DNA from: an uncultured bacterium
GTDB lineage: Bacteria > Verrucomicrobiota > Lentisphaeria > Victivallales > UBA1829
Direction: 5' to 3'
Length of the DNA stretch: 64,000 bases
Assembly (NCBI GenBank): GCA_902780135.1
Contig: CACZEK010000004.1
Coordinates: 71,146-135,145 of the forward strand
Part shown: positions 41,879 through 49,356 of the stretch, piece by piece
Position numbering within the stretch: the first letter of the stretch is position 1
Layout: each line of letters begins with the position of its first letter
Notes under the pieces: generated by a model
Database searches by the model: none
What the model was told of the DNA's origin: nothing
What the model saw: the letters and a program-made list of their open reading frames with translations, nothing else
Program-made: the position numbers and the translations under genes

Positions 41879-42684
41879 GACTTCTCCTCAAAAAAATCGT
41901 TTTCCCGTTTGCCGCCCCTCAGAAAGCGCATGATCTCCCGGCGGAAGCGGTCCGGGAACATCAGGACCAGTTCCGCGTGGGCAAGCCCTTTGAACTCCTT
42001 CGGCGCGGTTTGAGGAAACGCCCCGCGGACATAGGCGAGGTCGTTTTTCCGGGCTTTCCTCTCCTCCTCCCCGTACCAGTATTCGATCCGCGTGTCAATG
42101 CGCGGGACCGGGTCCGGCATGGAATAGTTGTTCGCGGACCAGAAGACGTTGTAGATCGTCCTCGCGGAATAATGCTTCTTCTCGAACTCGAAGATCGCCC
42201 TGTAATGCGCTTCCGGGTCCTCGCCTTCGGGCGTCCAGCGGTCCGGCGGCGCCAGCATCTTCATCAGCCGGAGGCTTTTGACCGCCGGAAACACGAACAG
42301 GAAATCCCGGAGCGCGATCATGCGGCAGACCCAGTTCGGGTACGGATACGGCGTGATGCCCGCGTCGACGACGGCTTTCTCCACCGGGATGTCCTGCGCG
42401 GCAAGAAACCGCAGCACGCACGCGCCGCCCATGGAAACGCCGTACATGGCGTCCAGACGCCGGACGCCTTTCCCTTTCAGCCATCGCGCGGCGTCCTCCA
42501 CGGTCTTTTCGACGGAGACGAAGTCCGTGCCCGATTCGTCGTGCCCGTCCGGCATGAACAGAAAAACGTGATACTGTTCCGCGACCGCTTCGGCGGATTT
42601 GCGGAACGCCCGCCACGGTTCCGCCGTGCAGGGGAACATGGCGAACGTTTTTTCGTGTCCGGTTCCGAATTCGTGGACCTTCAT
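41875..42684 (-). CDS. Alpha/beta hydrolase
   Basis: 269 residues. Nucleophile elbow YGVSMGGACVLRF (Ser ~100), earlier HVFLFMPDGHDESG (oxyanion side), later region IEYWYGEEERKARKND with the Asp/Glu position and GLAHAELVLMFP with the catalytic His. Start ATG 42684 preceded by GAGGGG. No signal peptide. Between methyltransferase genes in one operon; substrate unknown. Confidence 0.78.
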   Translation of the reverse strand: MKVHEFGTGHEKTFAMFPCTAEPWRAFRKSAEAVAEQYHVFLFMPDGHDESGTDFVSVEKTVEDAARWLKGKGVRRLDAMYGVSMGGACVLRFLAAQDIPVEKAVVDAGITPYPYPNWVCRMIALRDFLFVFPAVKSLRLMKMLAPPDRWTPEGEDPEAHYRAIFEFEKKHYSARTIYNVFWSANNYSMPDPVPRIDTRIEYWYGEEERKARKNDLAYVRGAFPQTAPKEFKGLAHAELVLMFPDRFRREIMRFLRGGKRENDFFEEKS

Positions 42685-42697
42685 GCCGGACCGCCCC

Positions 42698-43396
42698 TCA
42701 TTTCCGGCACCGGAAGATGCCCTCGGCGTTGACCGTGCGGACGCTGACATCATCGTACAGGTCCCGCAGGCGCGATTCCAGGCTCGTCTTCGTCTCGAAG
42801 GGCGGCGTGAAGAACCCTTTTCGAACATAAAAATGCCGGACGAAGAAGTCCGTGCGCGGGAACTCCCCCGCGACGTAGAAGCATCCGCAGAAGATCCCGC
42901 CCTTCTTCAGCACGCGGCAGGTCTCCCGGAACGCGGCGTCCTTGTCCGGGAACGCGTGAAATCCGTTCAGGGAAAGGACGATGTCGAACTCTTTGTCCCC
43001 GAACGGAAGTTTCCCCACGTCGCCCTGCAGAAACGACACGTTGGAGAGGTTCATCGCCTCCGCGCGCCGTTCGGCGAGCCGCATCATGTCCGCGGAATAG
43101 TCCAGGCAGGTGATCTCGGCGTCCGGCATGGCGCGGTAAAGCGGCATCGTGAGGATGCCTGTCCCGACGGGGACCTCCAGCAGTCTGCCCGCGAATCCGT
43201 CCGGGACCGGCGACAGCGCGTCGTCGATCCATTTTCCGGCGAGCTCCCTGTTCAGCCCCCACACCAGGCTGTCGACCAGCTTCCCGGTCAGCGTGGACCG
43301 CGTGATGATCCCGTCGTACAGGTTGCCGGTCCTGCCAAGCTGCCTGTACGCCGTCCGGATCGCTTCGTGCCTGTCCGCCGCCGTGCTCATCTTCAT
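42698..43396 (-). CDS. Class I SAM-dependent methyltransferase
   Basis: 232 residues. LEVPVGTGILTMPLYRA (motif I), ITCLDYSADMMRLAERRAEAM, KLPFGDKEFDIVLSLNGFHAFPDK and RVLKKGGIFCGCFYVAGE. Start ATG 43396 (MKMSTA) with AGGA at 7 bp; the long upstream frame overlaps the next gene. Cysteines in the CGCF segment are not conserved in the wider family as far as I recall. Second gene of the operon. Confidence 0.85.
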   Translation of the reverse strand: MKMSTAADRHEAIRTAYRQLGRTGNLYDGIITRSTLTGKLVDSLVWGLNRELAGKWIDDALSPVPDGFAGRLLEVPVGTGILTMPLYRAMPDAEITCLDYSADMMRLAERRAEAMNLSNVSFLQGDVGKLPFGDKEFDIVLSLNGFHAFPDKDAAFRETCRVLKKGGIFCGCFYVAGEFPRTDFFVRHFYVRKGFFTPPFETKTSLESRLRDLYDDVSVRTVNAEGIFRCRK

Positions 43397-43404
43397 CCCG
43401 CGTC

Positions 43405-44187
43405 CTATTTCGTCCCGATCAGAAGCGTCGAATGCGTGAGGAACAGAAGGCGCGCCTCCCGCCTCGTGATGAACTTGCCGTTCGCCGTGTCGACGATCCG
43501 CACCTCCTGATACCCCATGTCCCGCAGTCTCTGCGCGAAGTCTTCGAGGTCGCCGTAGATCCAGCGCGGCATAAAATCGTGGATGACGAAGGAGCCGCCC
43601 TTCTTCAGCGTCCGCAGGGTCTCCAGCACGAGGTCCTGCCGGTCCGAACCGTAGATGTCGTGGTAGACGTAGTTGCTGGTCACGAGGTCGAACGTCTCGT
43701 CGGGGAAATCCAGATGCCTCGCGTCGCCCTGCTGAAAGACGGCGTTCGGCGTGTTTTCCAGCAGCGCGTTGCTCTCGCAGAGCATCTTGCTGAACGACGC
43801 ATAGATCTTTCCCCAGTAATCCACTCCGGTCATGGTCGCGCGCGGGTTCCGTTTGGCGCAGGCGATCGTCAGCGCGCCGCTTCCGCAGCCCACGTCCAGC
43901 CCGGCGCCTCCGTCCGGGATATGGACGCAGTCCGCGACGCCGTCGATGATCCGCCGCGAAATCCGCATCTTCCCCGTATAGGAAAACGCCCGGTAGAGGA
44001 ACAGCATCCAGCACGACAGAAGGAAAAGAAGGACCGTTACGCCGAGCAGGATCCCCGCCGCCAGGGAACTTGCCCCGGACGCCGGTGCAAGAAAAGCCAG
44101 CGCCGAAAGCAGGAGAAGCACGACGACGCCTCCGAACATCCCGCGCAGTATCCCCAACGGTATCCAGTTTTTGTAATCGGGTTTCAT
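43405..44187 (-). CDS. Membrane-anchored SAM-dependent methyltransferase
   Basis: 260 residues. Two N-terminal membrane helices (GVVVLLLLSALAFL and GILLGVTVLLFLLSC), then a methyltransferase domain: LDVGCGSGALTIACAKR, GVDYWGKIYASFSK, HLDFPDETFDLVTSNYVYHD and TLKKGGSFVIHDF. Start ATG 44187 with AAGGAGCG. First gene of the operon; the next start is 8 bp after its stop. A membrane-bound enzyme suggests a lipid, quinone or membrane-active substrate. Confidence 0.85.
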   Translation of the reverse strand: MKPDYKNWIPLGILRGMFGGVVVLLLLSALAFLAPASGASSLAAGILLGVTVLLFLLSCWMLFLYRAFSYTGKMRISRRIIDGVADCVHIPDGGAGLDVGCGSGALTIACAKRNPRATMTGVDYWGKIYASFSKMLCESNALLENTPNAVFQQGDARHLDFPDETFDLVTSNYVYHDIYGSDRQDLVLETLRTLKKGGSFVIHDFMPRWIYGDLEDFAQRLRDMGYQEVRIVDTANGKFITRREARLLFLTHSTLLIGTK

Positions 44188-44239
44188 ATTCGCTCCTTTT
44201 TTTTGAACCGCCGCTTGCGGCAAACCCTTTTTACTGAAA

Positions 44240-44267
44240 AATATAGCATTCTTTTTCCGAAAAACAA
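44240..44267 (-). promoter_or_regulatory. Promoter of the methyltransferase operon
   Basis: Minus strand TTGTTT (44267-44262), 16-bp spacer ending TGC, TATATT (44245-44240). Its spacer (TTCGGAAAAAGAATGC) differs by only a few bases from that at 41201-41216. Confidence 0.65.
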
Positions 44268-44325
44268 CCCCGCGGACGAAAAAACGCCCGGCAAAAGGAA
44301 AATAATCATTACCGAATGAGTCGTC

Positions 44326-44354
44326 TTGACTTTTCCGCCGGGAAATGCTATAGT
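44326..44354 (+). promoter_or_regulatory. Promoter of the CPC-type metal ATPase, with inverted repeat upstream
   Basis: TTGACT (44326-44331), 17-bp spacer ending TGC, TATAGT (44349-44354). Start near 44361. Just before the -35 lies AATCATT-ACCG-AATGAGT (44306-44323 region), an imperfect inverted repeat that could bind a metalloregulator. Confidence 0.7.
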
Positions 44355-44422
44355 ATTTTATCATGATTACGCCCGATGCGGCAATGAAACGGTCCGTCGA
44401 AAGGGAGGCAGCAAAGATTGTT

Positions 44423-46531
44423 ATGAAGCGAGTGTATCGTTTAAAAGGACTGACGTGCCCGAACTGTTCCGCGAAGATCGAAAAAGACGCGGGAGAACTG
44501 GACGGAGTCCGGACGTCGTCCGTCAACCTGATGAAGCAGACGCTCACGGTCGAATCCGAGGCTCCGGCGGAGTTTCTTCTGCGGGAAATAACCGGGATCG
44601 TCCGTAAACACGAGCCGGATGTGGAAGTGTCCGAATTGAACTTGGATCGCCGGAAAGCCGACCCGGAAACGGAATCCGGCGGCGAGCCCTGGCTCCTGAT
44701 CGTCCGTCTGGCAGTCGGCGCCGTCCTCTTCGGCGCCGGGATCGCGTGCGCTGTTTTTCTGAAAGCTCCGCTGCATATCGAGCTCGCGTTCCTCGTCGTC
44801 TCCTACCTCGTTCTGGGCGGCGACGTCGTATGGCGCGCCGTCGTCAACATTTCGAAGGGGCGCGTCTTCGACGAACATTTCCTGATGAGCGTGTCCACGG
44901 TCGGCGCGTTCGTCATCGGGGAGTACCCGGAAGCGGTCGCCGTGATGCTGTTCTACCAGGTCGGGGAGCTTTTCCAGACGCTGGCGGTCAGGCGGTCCGC
45001 GCGGTCCATTTCCAACCTGATGGACCTGCGGCCGGATTCCGCGACGGTCCTGCGGAACGGCGAGCGCATCGAAGTCTCCCCCGAAACCGTTTCCGTCGGG
45101 GAGACCATCCTCGTGAAGCCCGGCGGGAAGATCCCGCTGGACGGCGTCGTGCTGGAGGGCGACTCCATGCTGGACACGCGCGCCCTGACCGGAGAATCCG
45201 TTCCGCGCACGGTGCGCCCCGGCGACGCAGTCCTGTCCGGATGCGTGAACCGGGACGGCATCCTGACGGTCAGGACGACGAAGGCGTTCGGGGAGTCCAC
45301 CGCCTCGAAGATCATTGACCTGGTGGAGAACGCCTCCGGCAGAAAAGCGAAGACGGAACACTTCATCACGACGTTCGCGCGCTACTACACCCCCGCCGTG
45401 GTCGCCATGGCGGCCGTCCTGGCGATCCTGCCGCCGCTCGCGTTCGGCGGGGACTGGACCGACTGGATCCGGCGCGGATTCGTGTTCCTCGTCGTGTCCT
45501 GTCCGTGCGCGCTGGTCATCTCCATCCCGCTGACGTTCATCGGCGGCATCGGCGCGGCGTCAAAACGGGGCGTCCTCGTCAAGGGCGGAAACTACCTGGA
45601 AGCCCTGAATAAGGTGAGCATGATCGTGTTCGACAAGACCGGGACCCTGACCAAAGGCACGTTCCGGGTAACGGGCGTCTTTCCGGCGTCCGGTTTTACG
45701 CCGGATCAGGTCCTGGAATACGCCGCTCGGGCGGAACAGTGTTCCACGCATCCGGTTGCGAAATCCATTCTTGCCGCCTGGGGACGGGACGCGGATCCTT
45801 CCGCCGTTGCCGACTGCAGGGAGATCGCAGGGCAGGGGATACGCGCCGTTGCCGGAGACTTGACGGTGCTCGCGGGCAACGCGAAGCTCATGCGGACGGA
45901 ACGGATCGGGTTCGCGGAATGCGAGCTGCCGGGCACGAAGGTCTATGTGGCGGTGAACGGGCGGTACGCCGGATGCGTGGTGATCGCCGACGAACTGAAG
46001 CCGGACAGCGGTCGCGCGGTCGCGGAGCTGAAACGCCTCGGCGTGGAACGGACCGTGATGCTGACCGGAGACGTGGAAACCGCGGCGAAAGCCGTCGCGG
46101 AGGAACTGCGCCTCGATGAATACCACGCGCAGCTTCTCCCCGCTCGGAAGGTCGAACTGATCGAACGGCTGGACCGCGAAAAGCGGAGGGGAACCACGCT
46201 CGCGTTCGTCGGGGACGGCATCAACGACGCCCCGGTCCTCGCCCGCGCGGACATCGGCATCGCGATGGGCGGCCTCGGTTCGGACGCCGCCATCGAGGCG
46301 GCCGACGTCGTGCTGATGACGGATGAGCCGTCCAAACTGGTCGACGCGATCGCCGTGGCGAGAAGGACGCGCCGCATCGTCGTGCAGAACATCGCCGTCG
46401 CGATCGGGATCAAATGCGCGTTCCTGGTCCTCGGCGCGCTCGGCGTCGCGGGGATGTGGGAAGCCGTGTTCGGGGACGTGGGCGTCACGGTCCTCGCCGT
46501 CCTGAACGCCATGCGCGCCTTGAAGGCATGA
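44423..46531 (+). CDS. Heavy-metal translocating P1B-ATPase (Zn/Cd/Pb, ZntA-like)
   Basis: 702 residues. N-terminal HMA domain with GLTCPNCSAKIE (CxxC), then eight predicted helices, TGES in LTGESVPR, CPC in VSCPCALVISIP, DKTGTLTKG, HP motif STHPVAKS and GDGINDAPVLA. The CPC motif plus this domain order fits Zn/Cd/Pb exporters. Start is uncertain: ATG 44423 begins exactly at the HMA domain with AAGGGAGG 14 bp upstream; an ATG at 44363 would be almost leaderless relative to the promoter. Followed 51 bp later by a small membrane gene. Confidence 0.92.
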   Translation: MKRVYRLKGLTCPNCSAKIEKDAGELDGVRTSSVNLMKQTLTVESEAPAEFLLREITGIVRKHEPDVEVSELNLDRRKADPETESGGEPWLLIVRLAVGAVLFGAGIACAVFLKAPLHIELAFLVVSYLVLGGDVVWRAVVNISKGRVFDEHFLMSVSTVGAFVIGEYPEAVAVMLFYQVGELFQTLAVRRSARSISNLMDLRPDSATVLRNGERIEVSPETVSVGETILVKPGGKIPLDGVVLEGDSMLDTRALTGESVPRTVRPGDAVLSGCVNRDGILTVRTTKAFGESTASKIIDLVENASGRKAKTEHFITTFARYYTPAVVAMAAVLAILPPLAFGGDWTDWIRRGFVFLVVSCPCALVISIPLTFIGGIGAASKRGVLVKGGNYLEALNKVSMIVFDKTGTLTKGTFRVTGVFPASGFTPDQVLEYAARAEQCSTHPVAKSILAAWGRDADPSAVADCREIAGQGIRAVAGDLTVLAGNAKLMRTERIGFAECELPGTKVYVAVNGRYAGCVVIADELKPDSGRAVAELKRLGVERTVMLTGDVETAAKAVAEELRLDEYHAQLLPARKVELIERLDREKRRGTTLAFVGDGINDAPVLARADIGIAMGGLGSDAAIEAADVVLMTDEPSKLVDAIAVARRTRRIVVQNIAVAIGIKCAFLVLGALGVAGMWEAVFGDVGVTVLAVLNAMRALKA

Positions 46532-46582
46532 ACGCACAGAAAACCGTACCCTGACATTCCAAAAAAGCGAGGATAAACAAAG

Positions 46583-47074
46583 ATGATCACGACACTGCTT
46601 CTCTCCCTCCTGATGATGGCGGGCCTGTTCCTGATGCTGCTGGCCGCCGTCGGGTTCATTCAGGACAAACGCCTCTTCACCTCCGCCCCGGAAGACATTC
46701 AGGCGGCGATCCTGCCGAAGGAGGAACGTTTCCCCGGCGCGCACGCCGTCGGCTGGATCATGATGGCGCTTGCCCTCGCGATGATGGGCGGGGCTTTCGT
46801 GCTGGGCGGCGTGGACGGCGTGAAAAACGGGTTCACCTTTTGGGAGTTCTTCGCCCGGTTCCTGACCATGCTCCTGCTCCTGAAAGCGTATGACATCCTG
46901 TTTTTCGACCTGTACCTGCTGTGCCACAGCGGTTTCTTCCCGTACTTCTATCCGGAGACGAAGGGCCTTGTCGGCCCGCATCAGTTCGGATTCAACTGGA
47001 AATCGCATTTGATCCAGATCGCCGTGTGCCCCGCGGCGTCCGCGGCGTCGGCATGGATATGCCTGTTCTTCTGA
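46583..47074 (+). CDS. Four-helix membrane protein of unknown function
   Basis: 163 residues. Four hydrophobic segments; between the first two lies RLFTSAPEDIQAAILPKEERFPGAHAVGW (quoted for position only, residues ~29-57), and later a conserved-looking FFDLYLLCHSGFFPYFYPET and GFNWKSHL. I do not know the family name. Same strand 51 bp after the heavy-metal ATPase, so probably in its operon. Confidence 0.7.
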   Translation: MITTLLLSLLMMAGLFLMLLAAVGFIQDKRLFTSAPEDIQAAILPKEERFPGAHAVGWIMMALALAMMGGAFVLGGVDGVKNGFTFWEFFARFLTMLLLLKAYDILFFDLYLLCHSGFFPYFYPETKGLVGPHQFGFNWKSHLIQIAVCPAASAASAWICLFF

Positions 47075-47139
47075 GCAGGGCGCGGTTTCCGGTCTTTTTT
47101 TGAGGCGGAAATCAAAAAAAACACGAAAAAAAACAAAAC

Positions 47140-47153
47140 TTAGGCAAAACTAA
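47140..47153. promoter_or_regulatory. DtxR/MntR-like operator candidate
   Basis: TTAG-GCAAAA-CTAA, a 4-6-4 inverted repeat like the core of DtxR-family boxes, ending 1 bp before the -35 of the following promoter. Confidence 0.45.
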
Positions 47154-47154
47154 C

Positions 47155-47182
47155 TTGCAATCTCCAAAAAATGTGATATAGT
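47155..47182 (+). promoter_or_regulatory. Promoter of the structured RNA and DUF3793-flavodoxin unit
   Basis: TTGCAA (47155-47160), 16-bp spacer, TATAGT (47177-47182). Start near 47189, just before the 5' strand of the closing helix at 47198. Confidence 0.65.
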
Positions 47183-47197
47183 AATTGCATGACGTAA

Positions 47198-47383
47198 AAG
47201 TCCCGGAACCATTCCGCGGCGTATCGGTGCAGGTCCGCCGTTTCCAAAATGGGAGAATGTGAAAAAGGGTCCGGCGTCCCGTCCGAGTTTCGGTTTCGGC
47301 TCGGCATCAACGGGAATGCCGGTTAGGGTATGCAGGTGCGGACCCGGTTCCCCAACCGGGTTTGCAGGATGGTTCCGGGACTT
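47198..47383 (+). ncRNA. Structured RNA, candidate riboswitch or small RNA of unknown class
   Basis: Bases 47198-47212 pair perfectly with 47369-47383 (AAGTCCCGGAACCAT with ATGGTTCCGGGACTT), and the helix extends by two more pairs inward. Inside are an 8-bp hairpin ACCCGGTT-CCCC-AACCGGGT (47342-47361), a helix CCGGCGTCCCG / CGGGAATGCCGG (47271-47281 with 47311-47322) topped by CCGAG/CTCGG, and a GGTCCGC (47231-47237) that could pair with GCGGACC (47338-47344), which would break the 47342 hairpin. Mutually exclusive helices and the terminator just downstream suggest a switch. I could not match it to cobalamin, FMN, TPP, Moco, 6S, SRP or RNase P consensus elements. Confidence 0.6.
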
Positions 47384-47410
47384 GTCTTTCCTCCGCATCG
47401 CACGTCGGTC

Positions 47411-47435
47411 CGCCGGGAGCGGCGTTTTGTTGTTT
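47411..47435 (+). terminator. Intrinsic terminator between the RNA and DUF3793
   Basis: CGCCG-GGAG-CGGCG followed directly by TTTTGTTGTTT. Short but canonical; could be an attenuator or the 3' end of a stand-alone RNA. Confidence 0.6.
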
Positions 47436-47457
47436 GAAAGTTAGGTTAAACAAAGTT

Positions 47458-48123
47458 ATGCTGCCGCAAGACTGTTTCTCGCATCGAAAAGACCTCCTGC
47501 GTTTCCTGCTGCTGAAGACCGCTGCCGTCCGGCGCGGCGTGAAGCCCGGCGAACTGCTCCGCGTGAGACGCTGTTTCACGGAGGAAACGCCGTCCGGCGG
47601 GCCCGTGTGCCTGCACAGGCGCGACATCCTGAACATCCTGAAGCTGGACTACGTCGAACTGCTCGTGGAACGCGACAGCTCGCTCGTGCTGTTCTATCAC
47701 CCCGAAGCCATGAAACACGCGCTCCGCGAACCGTCGAACCGCGCGATCCTGACGCAGTGCGGATATCCGGCCGGCGCGGACATGTGCGAACTGCTGAAGG
47801 AGCTTCGGCGGCGTTTCGCGTCCGGAGGGAATCGGGCGCTGCCCGGCACTGCCTGCGGCGGAGGCGATATGCCGCACGAGGTGGGCGTGTTCCTGGGGTA
47901 TCCGGCAAAGGACGTGGCGGGATTCATGGCGAATCTCCCCCGGACGCCGGTGGAACACGGCCGCTGGGCGGTCTACGGCGACGCCGGGGAATCGGTCGCG
48001 CGGATGACGCTGTACCGGAGGATCGAGGCGGCGGCGGAACACGTCCTGAACGTCTGCGGCGACACGCGGACTTTTCTGGAACATATATCCACTCTCAACT
48101 ATCCACTCTCAACACAACCATAG
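47458..48123 (+). CDS. DUF3793 family protein
   Basis: 221 residues. Start ATG 47458 (MLPQDCFSHRK); no strong Shine-Dalgarno. VELLVERDSSLVLFYHPE in the middle and HEVGVFLGYPAKDVAGFMANL with RWAVYGDAG near the end are the usual marks of DUF3793, a family of unknown function often found next to flavodoxin. Earlier in-frame starts would lie inside the structured RNA and are rejected. Ends 11 bp before the flavodoxin start. Confidence 0.82.
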   Translation: MLPQDCFSHRKDLLRFLLLKTAAVRRGVKPGELLRVRRCFTEETPSGGPVCLHRRDILNILKLDYVELLVERDSSLVLFYHPEAMKHALREPSNRAILTQCGYPAGADMCELLKELRRRFASGGNRALPGTACGGGDMPHEVGVFLGYPAKDVAGFMANLPRTPVEHGRWAVYGDAGESVARMTLYRRIEAAAEHVLNVCGDTRTFLEHISTLNYPLSTQP

Positions 48124-48134
48124 GAGTCATGGAA

Positions 48135-48629
48135 ATGGCAAACGTAAAAGTCATCTTCGGAAGCACGACCGGCGCAACGGAAAGCGCGGCCGCCGAGATC
48201 GCGGCGGCGTTCGGCGTCACGGCGGTCAACATCGCAAACGCAACGGCGGAGGATTTCAAGGCCGACCTGCTGATCCTCGGGAGTTCCACGTGGGGACTCG
48301 GCGAACTTCAGGACGACTGGGCGGCGAAGATCAATCTTCTCGAACAGGCGGACCTCAAGGGAAAGCTCGTGGCGGTCTTCGGGCTCGGCGACCAGAACGG
48401 TTTCGCCGACACCTACTGCGACGCGATGGGCATTCTCGCGCAGAAGGCGAAGGACCGCGGCGCCCTGCTGGTCGGACAGACCTCGGCGGAAGGCTACGGC
48501 CACAGCTCGTCCGTCGCGGAGGAGAACAAGCTCTTCTGCGGGCTCGCGCTCGACGACAACAACGAGTCGGAAAAGACCTCGTCGCGCATCGGCGCGTGGG
48601 TCGAAACGCTGAAACACCACCTCGGCTGA
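48135..48629 (+). CDS. Flavodoxin
   Basis: 164 residues. FMN-phosphate loop FGSTTGATESAA at the N-terminus, then the aromatic FMN-stacking loops GSSTWGLGELQDDW and GLGDQNGFADTYCDA, and AEGYGHSSSVAEENKLFCGLALDDNNE, the long-chain flavodoxin loop. Low-potential electron carrier that replaces ferredoxin when iron is short. TAGGAG lies 8 bp before ATG 48135, which I prefer to ATG 48129. A DtxR-like box upstream of the transcript fits iron control. Confidence 0.93.
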   Translation: MANVKVIFGSTTGATESAAAEIAAAFGVTAVNIANATAEDFKADLLILGSSTWGLGELQDDWAAKINLLEQADLKGKLVAVFGLGDQNGFADTYCDAMGILAQKAKDRGALLVGQTSAEGYGHSSSVAEENKLFCGLALDDNNESEKTSSRIGAWVETLKHHLG

Positions 48630-48876
48630 TTCCCCGATTTCACGGAATCCCTTCGGGCGGGCGCTGCCGCATCTTGGACCATGCGGCGGTTCCTGCCCGA
48701 TTTGCGTCTGTTTGACCGTCCTTTTCTGTCTTTTGATCTGCCATCCGCCGCCGGAAACTCTGTGCGGTGGGACGCGGAGGATCGCCGGAGGTTTTTTCCG
48801 CAGCGGGACGCGGGGAATCGCCGGAGAAGATCTGGCGTTGTAAATCCCTGCGATTTAGCCGTGAGTGGGCTTAAAA
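48630..48876. other. Intergenic, imperfect repeat only
   Basis: No gene seen. GGGACGCGG-AGGATCGCCGG and a close copy (GGGACGCGG-GGAATCGCCGG) lie about 36 bp apart near 48770-48830. Confidence 0.4.
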
Positions 48877-48908
48877 CAAAAAAAGCGCGATTGAGTTGAC
48901 AACCGCGC
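48877..48908 (-). terminator. Rho-independent terminator of tRNA-Pro
   Basis: Minus strand GCGCGGTTG / CAATCGCGC stem (one G-T pair) with 6-base loop, followed by seven T. Confidence 0.75.
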
Positions 48909-48923
48909 GGATATGCAATTAGA

Positions 48924-49001
48924 TGGTCGGGGCGACTGGATTCGAACCAGCGACCTCTAAGTCCCGAACCTAGCGCTCCAACCAGACTGAGCTACGCCCC
49001 G
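48924..49001 (-). tRNA. tRNA-Pro (CGG)
   Basis: Reading the minus strand: acceptor CGGGGCG/CGCCCCG, D stem GCTC/GAGC, anticodon stem CTAGG/CTTAG with loop TTCGGGA (anticodon CGG), T stem GCTGG/CCAGT-type with TTCGAAT loop, discriminator A and encoded CCA (48926-48924). 78 nt with CCA. Confidence 0.95.
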
Positions 49002-49018
49002 AAATGTTCGATTCCATT

Positions 49019-49046
49019 AATGTACACCGCTTTTGCAAAAAGTCAA
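49019..49046 (-). promoter_or_regulatory. Promoter of tRNA-Pro
   Basis: Minus strand TTGACT (49046-49041), 16-bp spacer, TACATT (49024-49019). Confidence 0.6.
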
Positions 49047-49193
49047 ACCGAAATCGAAAAAAAAGCGTACTTTTTCGGGGGCGGCGAGGCGTCAGGAAAG
49101 AAAAACGCGGAATCATACGATGCGTCGTGCGAACAGACGGTCTCCTTCAGCGGGGGCGCATGTTGCGTCAGGAACGATCCCTGAAGCGGCGCG

Positions 49194-49305
49194 GAACCGT
49201 GCGCGGAAACGAGGCGGGATTCGGGGCAGGGTGAGGGGGAGAACCGTGCGCGGAAACGAGGCGGGATTCGGGGTAGGGTGAGGGGGAGAACCGTGCGCGG
49301 AAACG
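49194..49305. repeat. 47-bp tandem repeat, 2.4 copies
   Basis: GAACCGTGCGCGG starts at 49194, 49241 and 49288, exactly 47 bp apart. The first two full units differ at one base (CAGGG against TAGGG). The rest of 49047-49356 has no gene that I can support. Confidence 0.8.
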
Positions 49306-49356
49306 GAGCACGGCGCGGAAATATGGCGCGGAGCGGAAACGAGGTGCGGCGGGCGG

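Noticed and set aside
47198..47383. Cobalamin riboswitch
   Set aside because: There is a GGTGC and a GGGAGAATGTGAAAA-like stretch, but the highly conserved CCCGCCACTGT box is not present (CCCGTCCGAGT instead) and the helix order does not fit.
49194..49305. CRISPR-like array
   Set aside because: Direct 47-bp tandem units without unique spacers.
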